From Vibrio xiamenensis (lineage in GTDB: Bacteria; Pseudomonadota; Gammaproteobacteria; Enterobacterales; Vibrionaceae): DNA of 64,000 nucleotides. The notes below the pieces were generated by a model that was given only the letters and a program-made list of their open reading frames with translations, was not told where the DNA came from and made no database searches. The stretch's first letter is position 1; the number at the start of each line of letters is the position of its first letter. Positions 1 through 7,738 of the stretch are shown here, piece after piece. The stretch lies in the NCBI RefSeq assembly GCF_900100015.1, contig NZ_FNDD01000025.1:1-64000 (forward strand), written 5' to 3'. The position numbers were made by a program, and so were the translations under genes.

Positions 1-207
1 TGGGACTATCACAACCAAGTGAACGTGATCTGGCTGAATATTTAATTCCAAGACTTCACAATCTTTTATATTGCACAAAATGTAGATCGAGCGGTAAAGC
101 TCCTTACCTACATTACCTTTCAAGATCTTAAATCTATACTTCGGCGTCCATACTATGTGGTATTTACAACGCCAATATACATGTGATGAACTTCTGTAGT
201 CGCCCAT
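1..207 (-). CDS. tnpA: IS200/IS605 transposase TnpA, N-terminal part (truncated by window edge)
   Basis: The first 69 codons are visible, beginning MGDYRSSSHVYWRCKYHIVW and reaching the PDHVHLVV segment. DHVHL is the HUH (His-hydrophobic-His) metal-binding motif of Y1 transposases; the catalytic Tyr lies beyond the edge. Family members are about 130-155 residues, so roughly half is here. The enzyme nicks and joins single-stranded DNA at the element ends. The start ATG (207-205) follows a purine-rich GAGGAAAC stretch. I cannot tell whether the gene is intact outside the window. Confidence 0.88.
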   Translation of the reverse strand, partial: MGDYRSSSHVYWRCKYHIVWTPKYRFKILKGNVGKELYRSIYILCNIKDCEVLELNIQPDHVHLVVIVP

Positions 208-320
208 GTTTTTAGTTTCCTCTTACTTGTGGTGAATAAGAGACTTACTTCTAACATGGGCATTCCTTCGGGCAATAGCCCCAAGGGACAATCACCACCG
301 CCCTAGGCGGTGGTTTAGAG
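1..320 (-). mobile_element. IS200/IS605-family element, end fragment cut by the window edge
   Basis: The first ~320 bases hold the 5' part of a TnpA transposase on the minus strand and, beyond its start, a non-coding end with a perfect hairpin: a 9-bp stem (294-302 with 306-314) and 3-base loop. IS200/IS605 elements have no terminal inverted repeats; their single-stranded transposition recognises subterminal hairpins like this one, so it is probably the element's left-end hairpin. The exact outer boundary cannot be fixed without an empty-site comparison; 320 is approximate. Vibrios carry related elements such as IS1004, but I cannot assign the name from this fragment. Confidence 0.75.
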
Positions 321-330
321 CTGACAATGA

Positions 331-358
331 AAACAGCTCCTAAGGGAGCTGTTTTTTT
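331..358 (+). terminator. Intrinsic terminator beside the IS end
   Basis: AACAGCTCC-taa-GGAGCTGTT hairpin followed by seven T residues on the plus strand. It would stop transcription entering the sulP promoter region from the IS side. Confidence 0.7.
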
Positions 359-359
359 A

Positions 360-598
360 TCTCTATGTAACGTTCTGCTCACAAATCTCTGACGTTTTAG
401 AGTTCAACATTGAAGTCAATCACACTTTTCTGTAGCATTCTGCCACTCAATCTGAACACCTGTTTTGTGCTTCATCTTCTTTTTCGTCGTTAAACGGTAA
501 TAAAACCCTGTTTTGCTGATAACGGCCTACATTTTTAGCGATGATGAGCCAAACTTTATTCAGTTCTCTAACACTCACTTGGTTGATATTAGACACAC
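360..598. other. Intergenic region upstream of sulP
   Basis: About 240 bases without a convincing gene. The minus strand has a ~36-codon open stretch (about 512-405) that reads like a protein tail but has no recognisable family and no good start; it could be a gene remnant. The sulP promoter should lie here; I see no strong -35/-10 pair and no Shine-Dalgarno sequence immediately before the ATG at 599. Confidence 0.4.
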
Positions 599-2158
599 AT
601 GTTTGAATTTCCTCAGTTCTCTAAGCACTCCGTCAAGAATGACGTTCTGTCCGGGTTAACCGTTGCCCTTGCGCTCGTCCCCGAAGCCGTGGCGTTTGCC
701 TTTGTCGCGGGTGTCGATCCCATGGTGGGTTTGTACGCCGCGTTTATTGTTGGCCTAGTTACCGCGATTTTTGGTGGTCGTCCAGGCATGATTTCCGGTG
801 CAACCGGTGCGATGGCAGTAGTGATGGTCACGCTCGTGGCGCAATATGGCATCCAATACCTATTTGCCACCATACTACTTGCTGGTATTTTGCAAATCAC
901 CGCAGGCATCTTTAAGCTAGGAAAGTTCATTCGTATGGTGCCACACCCGGTTATGATCGGATTTGTAAACGGCTTAGCCATCGTGATTTTTCTTGCCCAG
1001 CTTGGCCAATTCAAAATGCCTAATGTCGACGGCATTCTTACTTGGCTACCGCAAGACAAAATGGTGCTAATGTTAGGTTTGGTATTGCTGACCATGGCGA
1101 TCATTCATTTTCTGCCTAAGTTCACCACCGCAGTACCATCGTCATTGGTGGCAATTGTTTCTGTTACCGCACTCGTACAGCTGCTTGACCTTGATACTCG
1201 CACCGTGGTGGATTTTCTGCGTACTATGTCTGGCAACGATGATGCGACATTGGCTGGCACCTTGCCGACCTTCGCGATGCCCGATGTTCCACTGAATTGG
1301 GATACATTAAAAATCGTTCTGCCATACGCAGTTATCCTTGCAGCGATCGGCTTAATCGAGTCTCTGCTTACCCTTACCGTTCTTGATGAAATGACTAATA
1401 CTCGCGGCCAATCTAACCGAGAATGTGTCGGCCAAGGTCTGGCAAACATTACTTGTTCGATGTTTGGCGCTATGGGCGGCTGTGCAATGATTGGTCAGTC
1501 GATGATCAACGTTAACTCAGGTGGTCGTGGTCGCTTATCCGGCATTGTCGCCGCGGTCATGCTGCTGGTATTCATCCTGTTCGCCGCCAAGTGGATTGAA
1601 ATGATTCCACTGGCTGCGCTAGTTGGTGTGATGTTTATGGTCGTGATCGGTACGTTTGAGTGGGCAACCTTTAAACTGGCGCGCCGCGTACCGAAACAAG
1701 ATTTCTTTGTGATTGTATTGGTCACCGTCGTTACGGTAATGACCGATTTGGCGATCGCGGTCGGTGTTGGTGTGATTGCGTCAGCGCTAATGTTTGCCTG
1801 GGATCACGCCAAACACATCTACGCCAGCAGTGCTATCGATGAAGATGGAGCGAAAGTCTACAAAATCAATGGCCCGATTTTCTTTGGCTCGGCAGCAAAT
1901 TTCCTAGAGCTATTTGACGCACAAAACGATCCTCAAGATGTCATTGTGGATTTCGCAAGCTCGCGCGTTGCTGATCACTCGGCGATTGATGCAATTGAAA
2001 CCTTGGCAGAGCGCTACTCTGCCGTTGGCAAAACGCTGCACCTGCGCCATCTCAGCCAAGATTGCCGCGCATTGCTGCACAAAGCTGGCAGCCTAGTGGA
2101 AATCAACCTGAAAGAAGATCCAAGCTATAAAGTCGCCACCGACGTGCTGGCTGGCTAA
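599..2158 (+). CDS. SulP-family inorganic anion transporter with STAS domain
   Basis: 519-residue inner-membrane secondary transporter of the SulP/SLC26 family (sulfate, bicarbonate or other anions; substrate cannot be read from sequence). The N-terminus (FPQFSKHSVKNDVLSGLTVA) is the family's typical opening before TM1, supporting the ATG at 599 despite the weak ribosome site. About ten to twelve hydrophobic segments fill residues 20-410, and a C-terminal STAS domain occupies roughly 425-519. It is shorter than plant sulfate permeases but normal for the short bacterial subgroup related to BicA-like transporters. It stands alone, convergent with rnd across a shared terminator. Confidence 0.9.
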   Translation: MFEFPQFSKHSVKNDVLSGLTVALALVPEAVAFAFVAGVDPMVGLYAAFIVGLVTAIFGGRPGMISGATGAMAVVMVTLVAQYGIQYLFATILLAGILQITAGIFKLGKFIRMVPHPVMIGFVNGLAIVIFLAQLGQFKMPNVDGILTWLPQDKMVLMLGLVLLTMAIIHFLPKFTTAVPSSLVAIVSVTALVQLLDLDTRTVVDFLRTMSGNDDATLAGTLPTFAMPDVPLNWDTLKIVLPYAVILAAIGLIESLLTLTVLDEMTNTRGQSNRECVGQGLANITCSMFGAMGGCAMIGQSMINVNSGGRGRLSGIVAAVMLLVFILFAAKWIEMIPLAALVGVMFMVVIGTFEWATFKLARRVPKQDFFVIVLVTVVTVMTDLAIAVGVGVIASALMFAWDHAKHIYASSAIDEDGAKVYKINGPIFFGSAANFLELFDAQNDPQDVIVDFASSRVADHSAIDAIETLAERYSAVGKTLHLRHLSQDCRALLHKAGSLVEINLKEDPSYKVATDVLAG

Positions 2159-2176
2159 CGCTTTAGCAAATCAACG

Positions 2177-2208
2177 TAAAAAAGGCTTCCCAGTGGGAAG
2201 CCTTTTTA
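2177..2208. terminator. Bidirectional intrinsic terminator between sulP and rnd
   Basis: AAAAAAGGCTTCCCA/TGGGAAGCCTTTTT hairpin with T-runs on both strands, between the convergent sulP and rnd stops. Confidence 0.85.
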
Positions 2209-2231
2209 GTGCACTCGTATTCGTGAAAGAA

Positions 2232-3350
2232 TTAATCAATACAAGCCAACAATTTGTCAGCCAGTAAAGAGGCGCGCCAGCCTTGCATCACATCCGGCAG
2301 AGCATTGGCGTCGCGATTCAATTTCCACGCCCAGTGGATAAACTGATTGAGCTGCTTTTTCGACGCCAGAAATTCGTTCGCCAATCCAGTTTGCTCCGAC
2401 ACTTTAACCACTTCATCTTTAAGCACCTTAACCAGCTGCTTATAGCCAGGTAAATCCATCAAACGCTCGATTTTGGCTGGGTATTGGTCACTTGGCGTCT
2501 GTTTCGCTTCTTTGACTAGGCTAATAATTTTCGCGCTGTGACGATTCACGCCACGAGCATCCATACCCTCTTGATCCATCGCTGGCTTAGTTTGAATCCC
2601 TTTGCGCGCAATGGTCAGCAAATCATTCTCTTTGAACACGAAGTTAAGCGCTAAATCGCGGCGTACCGCTTCTGTATAGCGCCATTTGGCTAACGGCTTC
2701 AAGATAGCCAGTTGCTGCGGTTTCAGCTGCCAAGCGCCTTTGATGTCCAAATACGCCAATTCAGGATCGGTCGCGTTATCGCGTTTTTCGATCATGCGCT
2801 GGCTTTCTTGGCTAGACGCTTCAAGCCAACCGGCATCGCGAACTTGCTTGAACAAGAAACCAAAAATTGGCAGCAAATAATAAACGTCAGCCGCCGCGTA
2901 TTCGAGCTGCTTCACTGTCAAAGGACGCGCAAGCCAATCGGTACGTGATTCACTTTTATCTAACTCAATATCTAAGTAGCTATGCACTAAGCTGGCAAAG
3001 CCCGTTGAGAGCCCTTGGCCGAGAAAAGCCGCCATCAATTGAGTGTCTAACATCGGCTGTGGCATACAACCAAAGCTGTGCTTAAACACTTCTAAATCTT
3101 CACCACAGGCATGCAGTACTTTGATAACGCTGTCATCGATAAGTAAATCTGCAAACGCCGTCATGTCATCGATTTCGAGTGGGTCTATCAAAGAAACCGT
3201 TTCACCGTCGTAGAGCTGAATAAGCCCAAGCTGCGGATAAAACGTGCGAGTGCGGACAAATTCAGTATCAAGCGCAATGGCATTTTTGCTGCGTGCAGCT
3301 TGGCACACCGTTTCTAACTCAGATTTCTGAGTAATAATTTGGTAGTTCAC
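2232..3350 (-). CDS. rnd: Ribonuclease D
   Basis: 372-residue 3'-5' exoribonuclease for tRNA and stable-RNA 3'-end maturation. The DEDDy catalytic residues are visible: D28 and E30 in ALDTEFV, D85 in CGEDLEVF, and Y151/D155 in LEYAAADVYYL. An HRDC domain follows (about 210-290) and the C-terminus is also helical, as in E. coli RNase D. It lies downstream of fadD on the same strand, an arrangement shared with E. coli, but a terminator separates the two, so it probably has its own promoter. Confidence 0.97.
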   Translation of the reverse strand: MNYQIITQKSELETVCQAARSKNAIALDTEFVRTRTFYPQLGLIQLYDGETVSLIDPLEIDDMTAFADLLIDDSVIKVLHACGEDLEVFKHSFGCMPQPMLDTQLMAAFLGQGLSTGFASLVHSYLDIELDKSESRTDWLARPLTVKQLEYAAADVYYLLPIFGFLFKQVRDAGWLEASSQESQRMIEKRDNATDPELAYLDIKGAWQLKPQQLAILKPLAKWRYTEAVRRDLALNFVFKENDLLTIARKGIQTKPAMDQEGMDARGVNRHSAKIISLVKEAKQTPSDQYPAKIERLMDLPGYKQLVKVLKDEVVKVSEQTGLANEFLASKKQLNQFIHWAWKLNRDANALPDVMQGWRASLLADKLLACID

Positions 3351-3374
3351 TAATTTCTCTCTGTTTCTGAGTCA

Positions 3375-3412
3375 GCAAAAACAAAGATGCCGACGGGATA
3401 TGTCGGCATCTT
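3375..3412 (-). terminator. Intrinsic terminator after fadD
   Basis: Inverted repeat AAGATGCCGAC / GTCGGCATCTT (3384-3412) followed on the minus strand by TTTGTTTTTG, between the fadD stop and the rnd start. Confidence 0.75.
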
Positions 3413-3442
3413 AACATTATTCAATCAAGCTTTCTCACCTGT

Positions 3443-5131
3443 TCAGCTTGCCTTTTTTAACTCTGCGTCATTTTCTTCACGCAGTACCCGTCTAAGGATT
3501 TTACCGACGTTGGTTTTCGGCAAATCTTCACGAAACTCAATCAGCTTAGGCACTTTGTAACCGGTTAAGTGCTGACGGCAATGCGTGATAAGCTCATCTT
3601 TGGTTAAGCTTGGGTCACGCTTGACCACATAAATCTTCACCACTTCACCAGACACATCATGCGGCTGACCAATGGCAGCAACTTCAAGCACCTTACCATG
3701 TAGCGCCACCACATCTTCTATTTCATTAGGATAAACGTTAAAACCTGAAACCAAAATCATGTCTTTCTTACGGTCGACAATATGCAGCAAACCTTGCTCG
3801 TCAAACTTGACGATGTCTCCCGTCGACAACCATCCTTCATGATCGAGGACTTCACGAGTCGCTTCTGGGCGCTGCCAATAGCCTTGCATCACCTGAGGGC
3901 CGCGCACTTGTAATTCACCCACTTCCGTATTGGCAAGCACTTTCCCTTCGTCATCGACAATACGCACGTCGGTTGATGGTACAGGCAGACCAATCGCCCC
4001 GGTGTAATCGGTAAGATCATACGGATTGCCGGTAACCAGCGGCGCGCATTCTGTCAAGCCATAGCCTTCAAGCAGATGAATACCGGTGGTCTTTTTCCAA
4101 GCATCCGCGACAGCGCGCTGCACCGCCATACCGCCACCGACCGATAATTTTAGCTTACTGAAATCAAGCTCATGAAAATCTTCATTATTGACCAGTGCGT
4201 TGAACAGCGTGTTTACCCCGGTAATCGCGGTAAAATCGTTGTTTTGCAGCTCTTTAACAAAACCAGGAATATCGCGCGGGTTGGTAATCAGCAAGTTACG
4301 CGCACCCATTTCGATAAACAGTAAACAGTTCACCGTCAGCGCAAACACGTGATAAAGCGGCAGCGCCGTAACCACAGTTTCACGCCCTTCCGCTAACACC
4401 GGTCCATACGCCCCTTTGGCCTGCAGGACGTTGGCAATCATATTACGGTGAGTCAGGATGGCGCCTTTTGCAACGCCAGTGGTACCGCCGGTATATTGCA
4501 AAAACGCAATGTCTTCACCAGACATAAATGGCTTCACATATTGCAATTTGCGGCCTTTACGAATCGCTTTACGCATCGAAATCGCGCCTGGCAAATCGTA
4601 TTTCGGCACCATGCCTTTGATGTACTTGACTACGAAATCGACAATCGTGCCTTTTGCACGTGGTAGCATTTGCCCCAAACTGGTTAGCACGACGTGTTTA
4701 ACCGTCGTGTTTTCAACAACTTGCTCAAGGGTGTTGGCAAAGTTAGAGACGATGACGATAGCTTTAGCACTGGCATCATTAAGTTGATGTTCGAGCTCGC
4801 GAGGCGTGTATAACGGGTTGACGTTCACCGCAATAAGACCGGCACGCAGCACACCAAAAAGCGCCACCGGGTATTGCAGTAAGTTTGGCATCATCAGAGC
4901 AACGCGATCGCCTTTCTCCAATTTCAACTCGTTTTGTAAATACGCAGCAAAGGCGCGACTGCGCTCTTCGAGCTTACGATAGGTCATGACCGTGCCCATG
5001 TTCGTAAAAGCGGGTTGATCAGCAAACTTATGCACGGATTGCTCAAACATCTCAACCAAAGAAGGATACTGATCTGGGTTGATCATTTCAGGTACGTCAC
5101 TTGGATAACGCGATAACCAAGGTTTCTCCAC
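3443..5131 (-). CDS. fadD: Long-chain fatty acid--CoA ligase FadD
   Basis: 562-residue ATP-dependent acyl-CoA synthetase that activates imported fatty acids at the inner membrane for beta-oxidation. The AMP-binding P-loop YTGGTTGVAKGA is at about 213-224 and the acyl-CoA synthetase signature with STGDIVKFDEQG and VDRKKD at about 430-455; the protein aligns with E. coli FadD end to end. I set the start at the GTG (5131-5129): it gives the expected N-terminus VEKPWLSRYPSDVPE and is preceded by AGGAG seven bases upstream. A longer open frame to 5236 is not homologous. The upstream gap holds a CAAAC-N4-GTTT palindrome (5238-5250), a likely fatty-acid regulator site. Confidence 0.95.
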   Translation of the reverse strand: MEKPWLSRYPSDVPEMINPDQYPSLVEMFEQSVHKFADQPAFTNMGTVMTYRKLEERSRAFAAYLQNELKLEKGDRVALMMPNLLQYPVALFGVLRAGLIAVNVNPLYTPRELEHQLNDASAKAIVIVSNFANTLEQVVENTTVKHVVLTSLGQMLPRAKGTIVDFVVKYIKGMVPKYDLPGAISMRKAIRKGRKLQYVKPFMSGEDIAFLQYTGGTTGVAKGAILTHRNMIANVLQAKGAYGPVLAEGRETVVTALPLYHVFALTVNCLLFIEMGARNLLITNPRDIPGFVKELQNNDFTAITGVNTLFNALVNNEDFHELDFSKLKLSVGGGMAVQRAVADAWKKTTGIHLLEGYGLTECAPLVTGNPYDLTDYTGAIGLPVPSTDVRIVDDEGKVLANTEVGELQVRGPQVMQGYWQRPEATREVLDHEGWLSTGDIVKFDEQGLLHIVDRKKDMILVSGFNVYPNEIEDVVALHGKVLEVAAIGQPHDVSGEVVKIYVVKRDPSLTKDELITHCRQHLTGYKVPKLIEFREDLPKTNVGKILRRVLREENDAELKKAS

Positions 5132-5237
5132 AATAATACTCCTCGTCATGGGCAACCGGGTCGCCACATTGCACTTTGCGTGCTTATTATTAATCGGCTC
5201 ATTACACCACAGCCCGAATGCTTGAGCACGAAACACT

Positions 5238-5250
5238 CAAACACTTGTTT
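5238..5250. promoter_or_regulatory. CAAAC-N4-GTTT palindrome upstream of fadD (PsrA-like operator candidate)
   Basis: CAAACACTTGTTT lies ~107 bp before the fadD start and overlaps the last codons of the preceding hydrolase gene. The same pattern occurs before fadH (12955-12967) and fadI (37703-37715). It resembles the PsrA fatty-acid repressor motif described for gammaproteobacteria. Confidence 0.5.
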
Positions 5251-6106
5251 AAATTTTGTTAACCCAGCCAAATATTAACTCACAAACTTCCTCTGGCTGC
5301 TGCAGATGGCAATGATGGCCACCCGCAATCGTCACCAGTTGGCAGTCAGTCGCAAGCGGTTGCGAAGCGCTGGTGCGTAGATACTCAAACCCCTTGTCAC
5401 CCAAAATAGTGAGCATTGGACATTCGATGGCTTGATTAATTTGCATCGCCTGTTGCTCTGACATGCGATACAAAGAATCACTTTGCAGCGCAACATCATG
5501 ACGCCAGCACCAGCCATTTTCACGCTGCATCGCGGCACGTTCGACAATTGGTAATATCTCAGCTGCAGTCAGACCATTGGTTTGTGCTCGGCGCGCGACC
5601 ATCTCTTCAAGTGAGCTAAAATGTCGCTGTGGTTTGCGTCGAATACGCTGGCGGCTCATCACGCCTTTGCGTAATCTTGCCACTGTGTGAGAGGGGGATT
5701 CGGCAAGCGGTCCCACTCCTTCAATTTGCACTAAACCGGCAACCTGTTCTGGAAAGGCGGCACTATAGCAACTTGCAACTAAAGCACCAAGCGAATGCCC
5801 CACTAAAATCAATCTATTTGGCGATAAAACCGTCAAAAACTGGAAAACATCGTCAATATAGTCGTGAAATGGGTAATAACTGAAAGGTCGCTTATGCGAA
5901 GAGAGCCCATGACCAGGAAAATCAATCGCACAACCATGTAAGGTTGCACTCTGGTGGCTTAACACGTTCATTAGCGGTTGAAAGCTGGCTGCATTGTCTA
6001 ACCAACCATGCAAAAAAACGACCGAGAGATCGGCCGTTTTCTGTTCACCAAATTCCAATGCGGCAATGTTAAGTGCGCCGACTTGATAGTTTGACTCTCG
6101 AAGCAT
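5249..6106 (-). CDS. Alpha/beta hydrolase
   Basis: 285-residue serine hydrolase of the alpha/beta fold, probably cytoplasmic as no signal peptide is seen. The nucleophile elbow is LVGHSLGALV (S105), the oxyanion-loop region is FLHGWLDNAASF (about 31-42), an Asp lies in ILGDKGFEY and the catalytic His in IAGGHHCHL near the C-terminus. Substrate unknown; its place between yeaY and fadD suggests ester or acyl substrates, which is inference only. Its start abuts the yeaY stop (6106/6107), indicating one transcript. Confidence 0.85.
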   Translation of the reverse strand: MLRESNYQVGALNIAALEFGEQKTADLSVVFLHGWLDNAASFQPLMNVLSHQSATLHGCAIDFPGHGLSSHKRPFSYYPFHDYIDDVFQFLTVLSPNRLILVGHSLGALVASCYSAAFPEQVAGLVQIEGVGPLAESPSHTVARLRKGVMSRQRIRRKPQRHFSSLEEMVARRAQTNGLTAAEILPIVERAAMQRENGWCWRHDVALQSDSLYRMSEQQAMQINQAIECPMLTILGDKGFEYLRTSASQPLATDCQLVTIAGGHHCHLQQPEEVCELIFGWVNKI

Positions 6107-6667
6107 CTATTTCACTTCTTGAATCACTTGCCCGCTACTGTTGCCCATTGGGTGGCGCCAGAGCCGACAATTTAAACCGTAACATGGGTAGAATGGGTCG
6201 ATATCATTGATGATGACCCGCTCTTCAACGCGCCATAAGTGGTAACCCGTCGCTTGCATCACCGGGAACTGATACTGATATTGATCCACCTTACCCTGCT
6301 CAGTACCTTGGCTATCGCCAAGCACCGTCACCAAACGGCCTTCACTGAAGGTTACCGGATCGACGAAACCTTTTACGTACGCGACAAATCGCCCTTCGGG
6401 TTCATGGTTAAGGTCGGGCTTGCCCGCGCTGTTGATCGGTAAATTGACAATTTCTAGGCGAGTTTTGTCACTAAGATTGGTGATTTTGGCGATAACACCG
6501 CCTAGACGAACTTGCTGGTCTTGACCGGGAGCAGCTTGCCATTGATTGAAATCCGTTATCACGTTCGGATTGGTGGTTGTTAATGTTTCAGGTAAGGATG
6601 CGCATGCTGCAGTTAACATTAAAGAGCCAACTACCAGCATTACACGCAGTGTAGAACGAACTGTCAT
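6107..6667 (-). CDS. Slp/YeaY-family outer-membrane lipoprotein
   Basis: 186-residue lipoprotein of the Slp family, homologous to E. coli YeaY, which likewise sits beside fadD. A lipoprotein signal peptide runs to the lipobox LTAAC (C22). I chose the ATG at 6667-6665, which has GAGAGGGG just upstream, rather than an upstream TTG. Slp proteins are outer-membrane lipoproteins made in starvation or stationary phase; their biochemical role is unclear. Confidence 0.88.
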   Translation of the reverse strand: MTVRSTLRVMLVVGSLMLTAACASLPETLTTTNPNVITDFNQWQAAPGQDQQVRLGGVIAKITNLSDKTRLEIVNLPINSAGKPDLNHEPEGRFVAYVKGFVDPVTFSEGRLVTVLGDSQGTEQGKVDQYQYQFPVMQATGYHLWRVEERVIINDIDPFYPCYGLNCRLWRHPMGNSSGQVIQEVK

Positions 6668-6687
6668 ATCCCCTCTCAAGCCATGAG

Positions 6688-6984
6688 CTATATATAAATA
6701 TCGACGCCAAGAAGCTGAGTAAGTTCCTCTCTCCGCGCTTGATTCATCACATCCATGTACTTTTCCATCGCTTTGCGACCGCTACCTTCAGGTAAGTCGT
6801 ACTCAATTTGCGCACGATGAATATCGCTTTCTTGCACGTGGCGAATCGTATTCGCCACCGCATTGGCCACTTTGGTTGGCTCGCCGACAGACGAGCCATT
6901 TTGTGACTTACGCTTGCGGTCAGACTTCTTCGCTTTTGACGCATTGGATATCTGCGCCGGTGGCAAACCATTAATTGAGACCAT
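6688..6984 (-). CDS. Conserved hypothetical protein, 98 aa
   Basis: Small soluble, charged protein with AGGAG four bases before the ATG, so it is very likely translated. The first ~40 residues are low-complexity and basic (KAKKSDRKRK); the rest is predicted helical (VANAVANTIRHVQESDI, then AMEKYMDVMNQARREEL). I do not recognise a domain. It lies within the yoaA-tsaB-yeaY-fadD run, 45 bp after tsaB and 20 bp before yeaY, at a spot where E. coli has no gene. It appears to be a vibrio-type insertion; function unknown. Confidence 0.75.
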   Translation of the reverse strand: MVSINGLPPAQISNASKAKKSDRKRKSQNGSSVGEPTKVANAVANTIRHVQESDIHRAQIEYDLPEGSGRKAMEKYMDVMNQARREELTQLLGVDIYI

Positions 6985-7029
6985 GATGCTCCTAATTCAA
7001 CTGTTGCCAAATCGCGAATGTTGTCGCCG

Positions 7030-7731
7030 CTATTCGCGCCCTGGCAATTTTTTCCAAGTCACATTATCACGTAGATATACCGGGCTGGACTCTTCAACAG
7101 GCACAGTATGACCTTGTTCCCATTCCAGTTTAGCTAACTGGACAATATCCTGCGCATCGGGAAATTCCACCTCGCCCGCTTGCTGTGGGTAAGGCAAGGC
7201 ATCTAAATCTTGTTTATAAGCCGCCCAACCGGTGCCGGCTGTCGTCCAAGTGGCATCATCCGCTTGGCTATTTTCGACTAGCAGCTGCGGAGCAACCACA
7301 CATTCCGCATCGACTTCACGCCATTCGCCGTTAGCTTCGCGAGAAAAACGTCCCCAATATACTTCGCTCATACGAGCATCAATCGCACTGGCAACCGACG
7401 TTGCGCCATGCAGGCGATGGCTCGCTTCGGCCATCGCTTTAAGGGTCGATATCCCAATCATCGGTAAATCCGCGCCGAATGCTAAACCTTGTGCAATACC
7501 GATGCCAATTCGAACTCCGGTAAAACTGCCCGGACCGCGACCAAATGCCAAGGCGTCGAGCTGTTTAAGTTCAACGCCGGCTTCTTTGAGCACTTCATCC
7601 ACCATAGGTAACACTTTTTTGGTGTGATCGCGCGGCGCCACTTCACTGCGACTGTAGATGCGGTCATCAATTAGCAAGGCGACAGAACAGTTTTCTGTCG
7701 AAGTATCTAAGGCTAGGATCTTTACGCTCAT
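7030..7731 (-). CDS. tsaB: tRNA threonylcarbamoyladenosine biosynthesis protein TsaB
   Basis: 233-residue ASKHA-fold protein that, with TsaD and TsaE, transfers threonylcarbamoyl to A37 of ANN-decoding tRNAs. The N-terminus MSVKILALDTSTENCSVAL and the block FGRGPGSFTGVRIGIGIAQG (about 67-86) are family signatures. The ATG at 7731 is chosen over a longer frame because it matches the universal TsaB N-terminus. It starts 7 bp after the yoaA stop, so the two are probably co-transcribed, as in E. coli. Confidence 0.95.
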   Translation of the reverse strand: MSVKILALDTSTENCSVALLIDDRIYSRSEVAPRDHTKKVLPMVDEVLKEAGVELKQLDALAFGRGPGSFTGVRIGIGIAQGLAFGADLPMIGISTLKAMAEASHRLHGATSVASAIDARMSEVYWGRFSREANGEWREVDAECVVAPQLLVENSQADDATWTTAGTGWAAYKQDLDALPYPQQAGEVEFPDAQDIVQLAKLEWEQGHTVPVEESSPVYLRDNVTWKKLPGRE

Positions 7732-7738
7732 GCCATTC

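Noticed and set aside
405..512. Minus-strand ~36-codon open stretch (SKTGFYYRLTTKKKMKH...)
   Set aside because: Protein-like in composition, but short, with a stop just upstream, no good start and no recognised family; at most a gene remnant.
5150..5165. FadR site before fadD (GGGTCGCCAC)
   Set aside because: Only one half resembles the consensus; not strong enough to list.
5132..5236. N-terminal extension of FadD by 35 codons
   Set aside because: The extra residues have no similarity to FadD proteins, and a GTG at 5131 with a good AGGAG gives the expected start.
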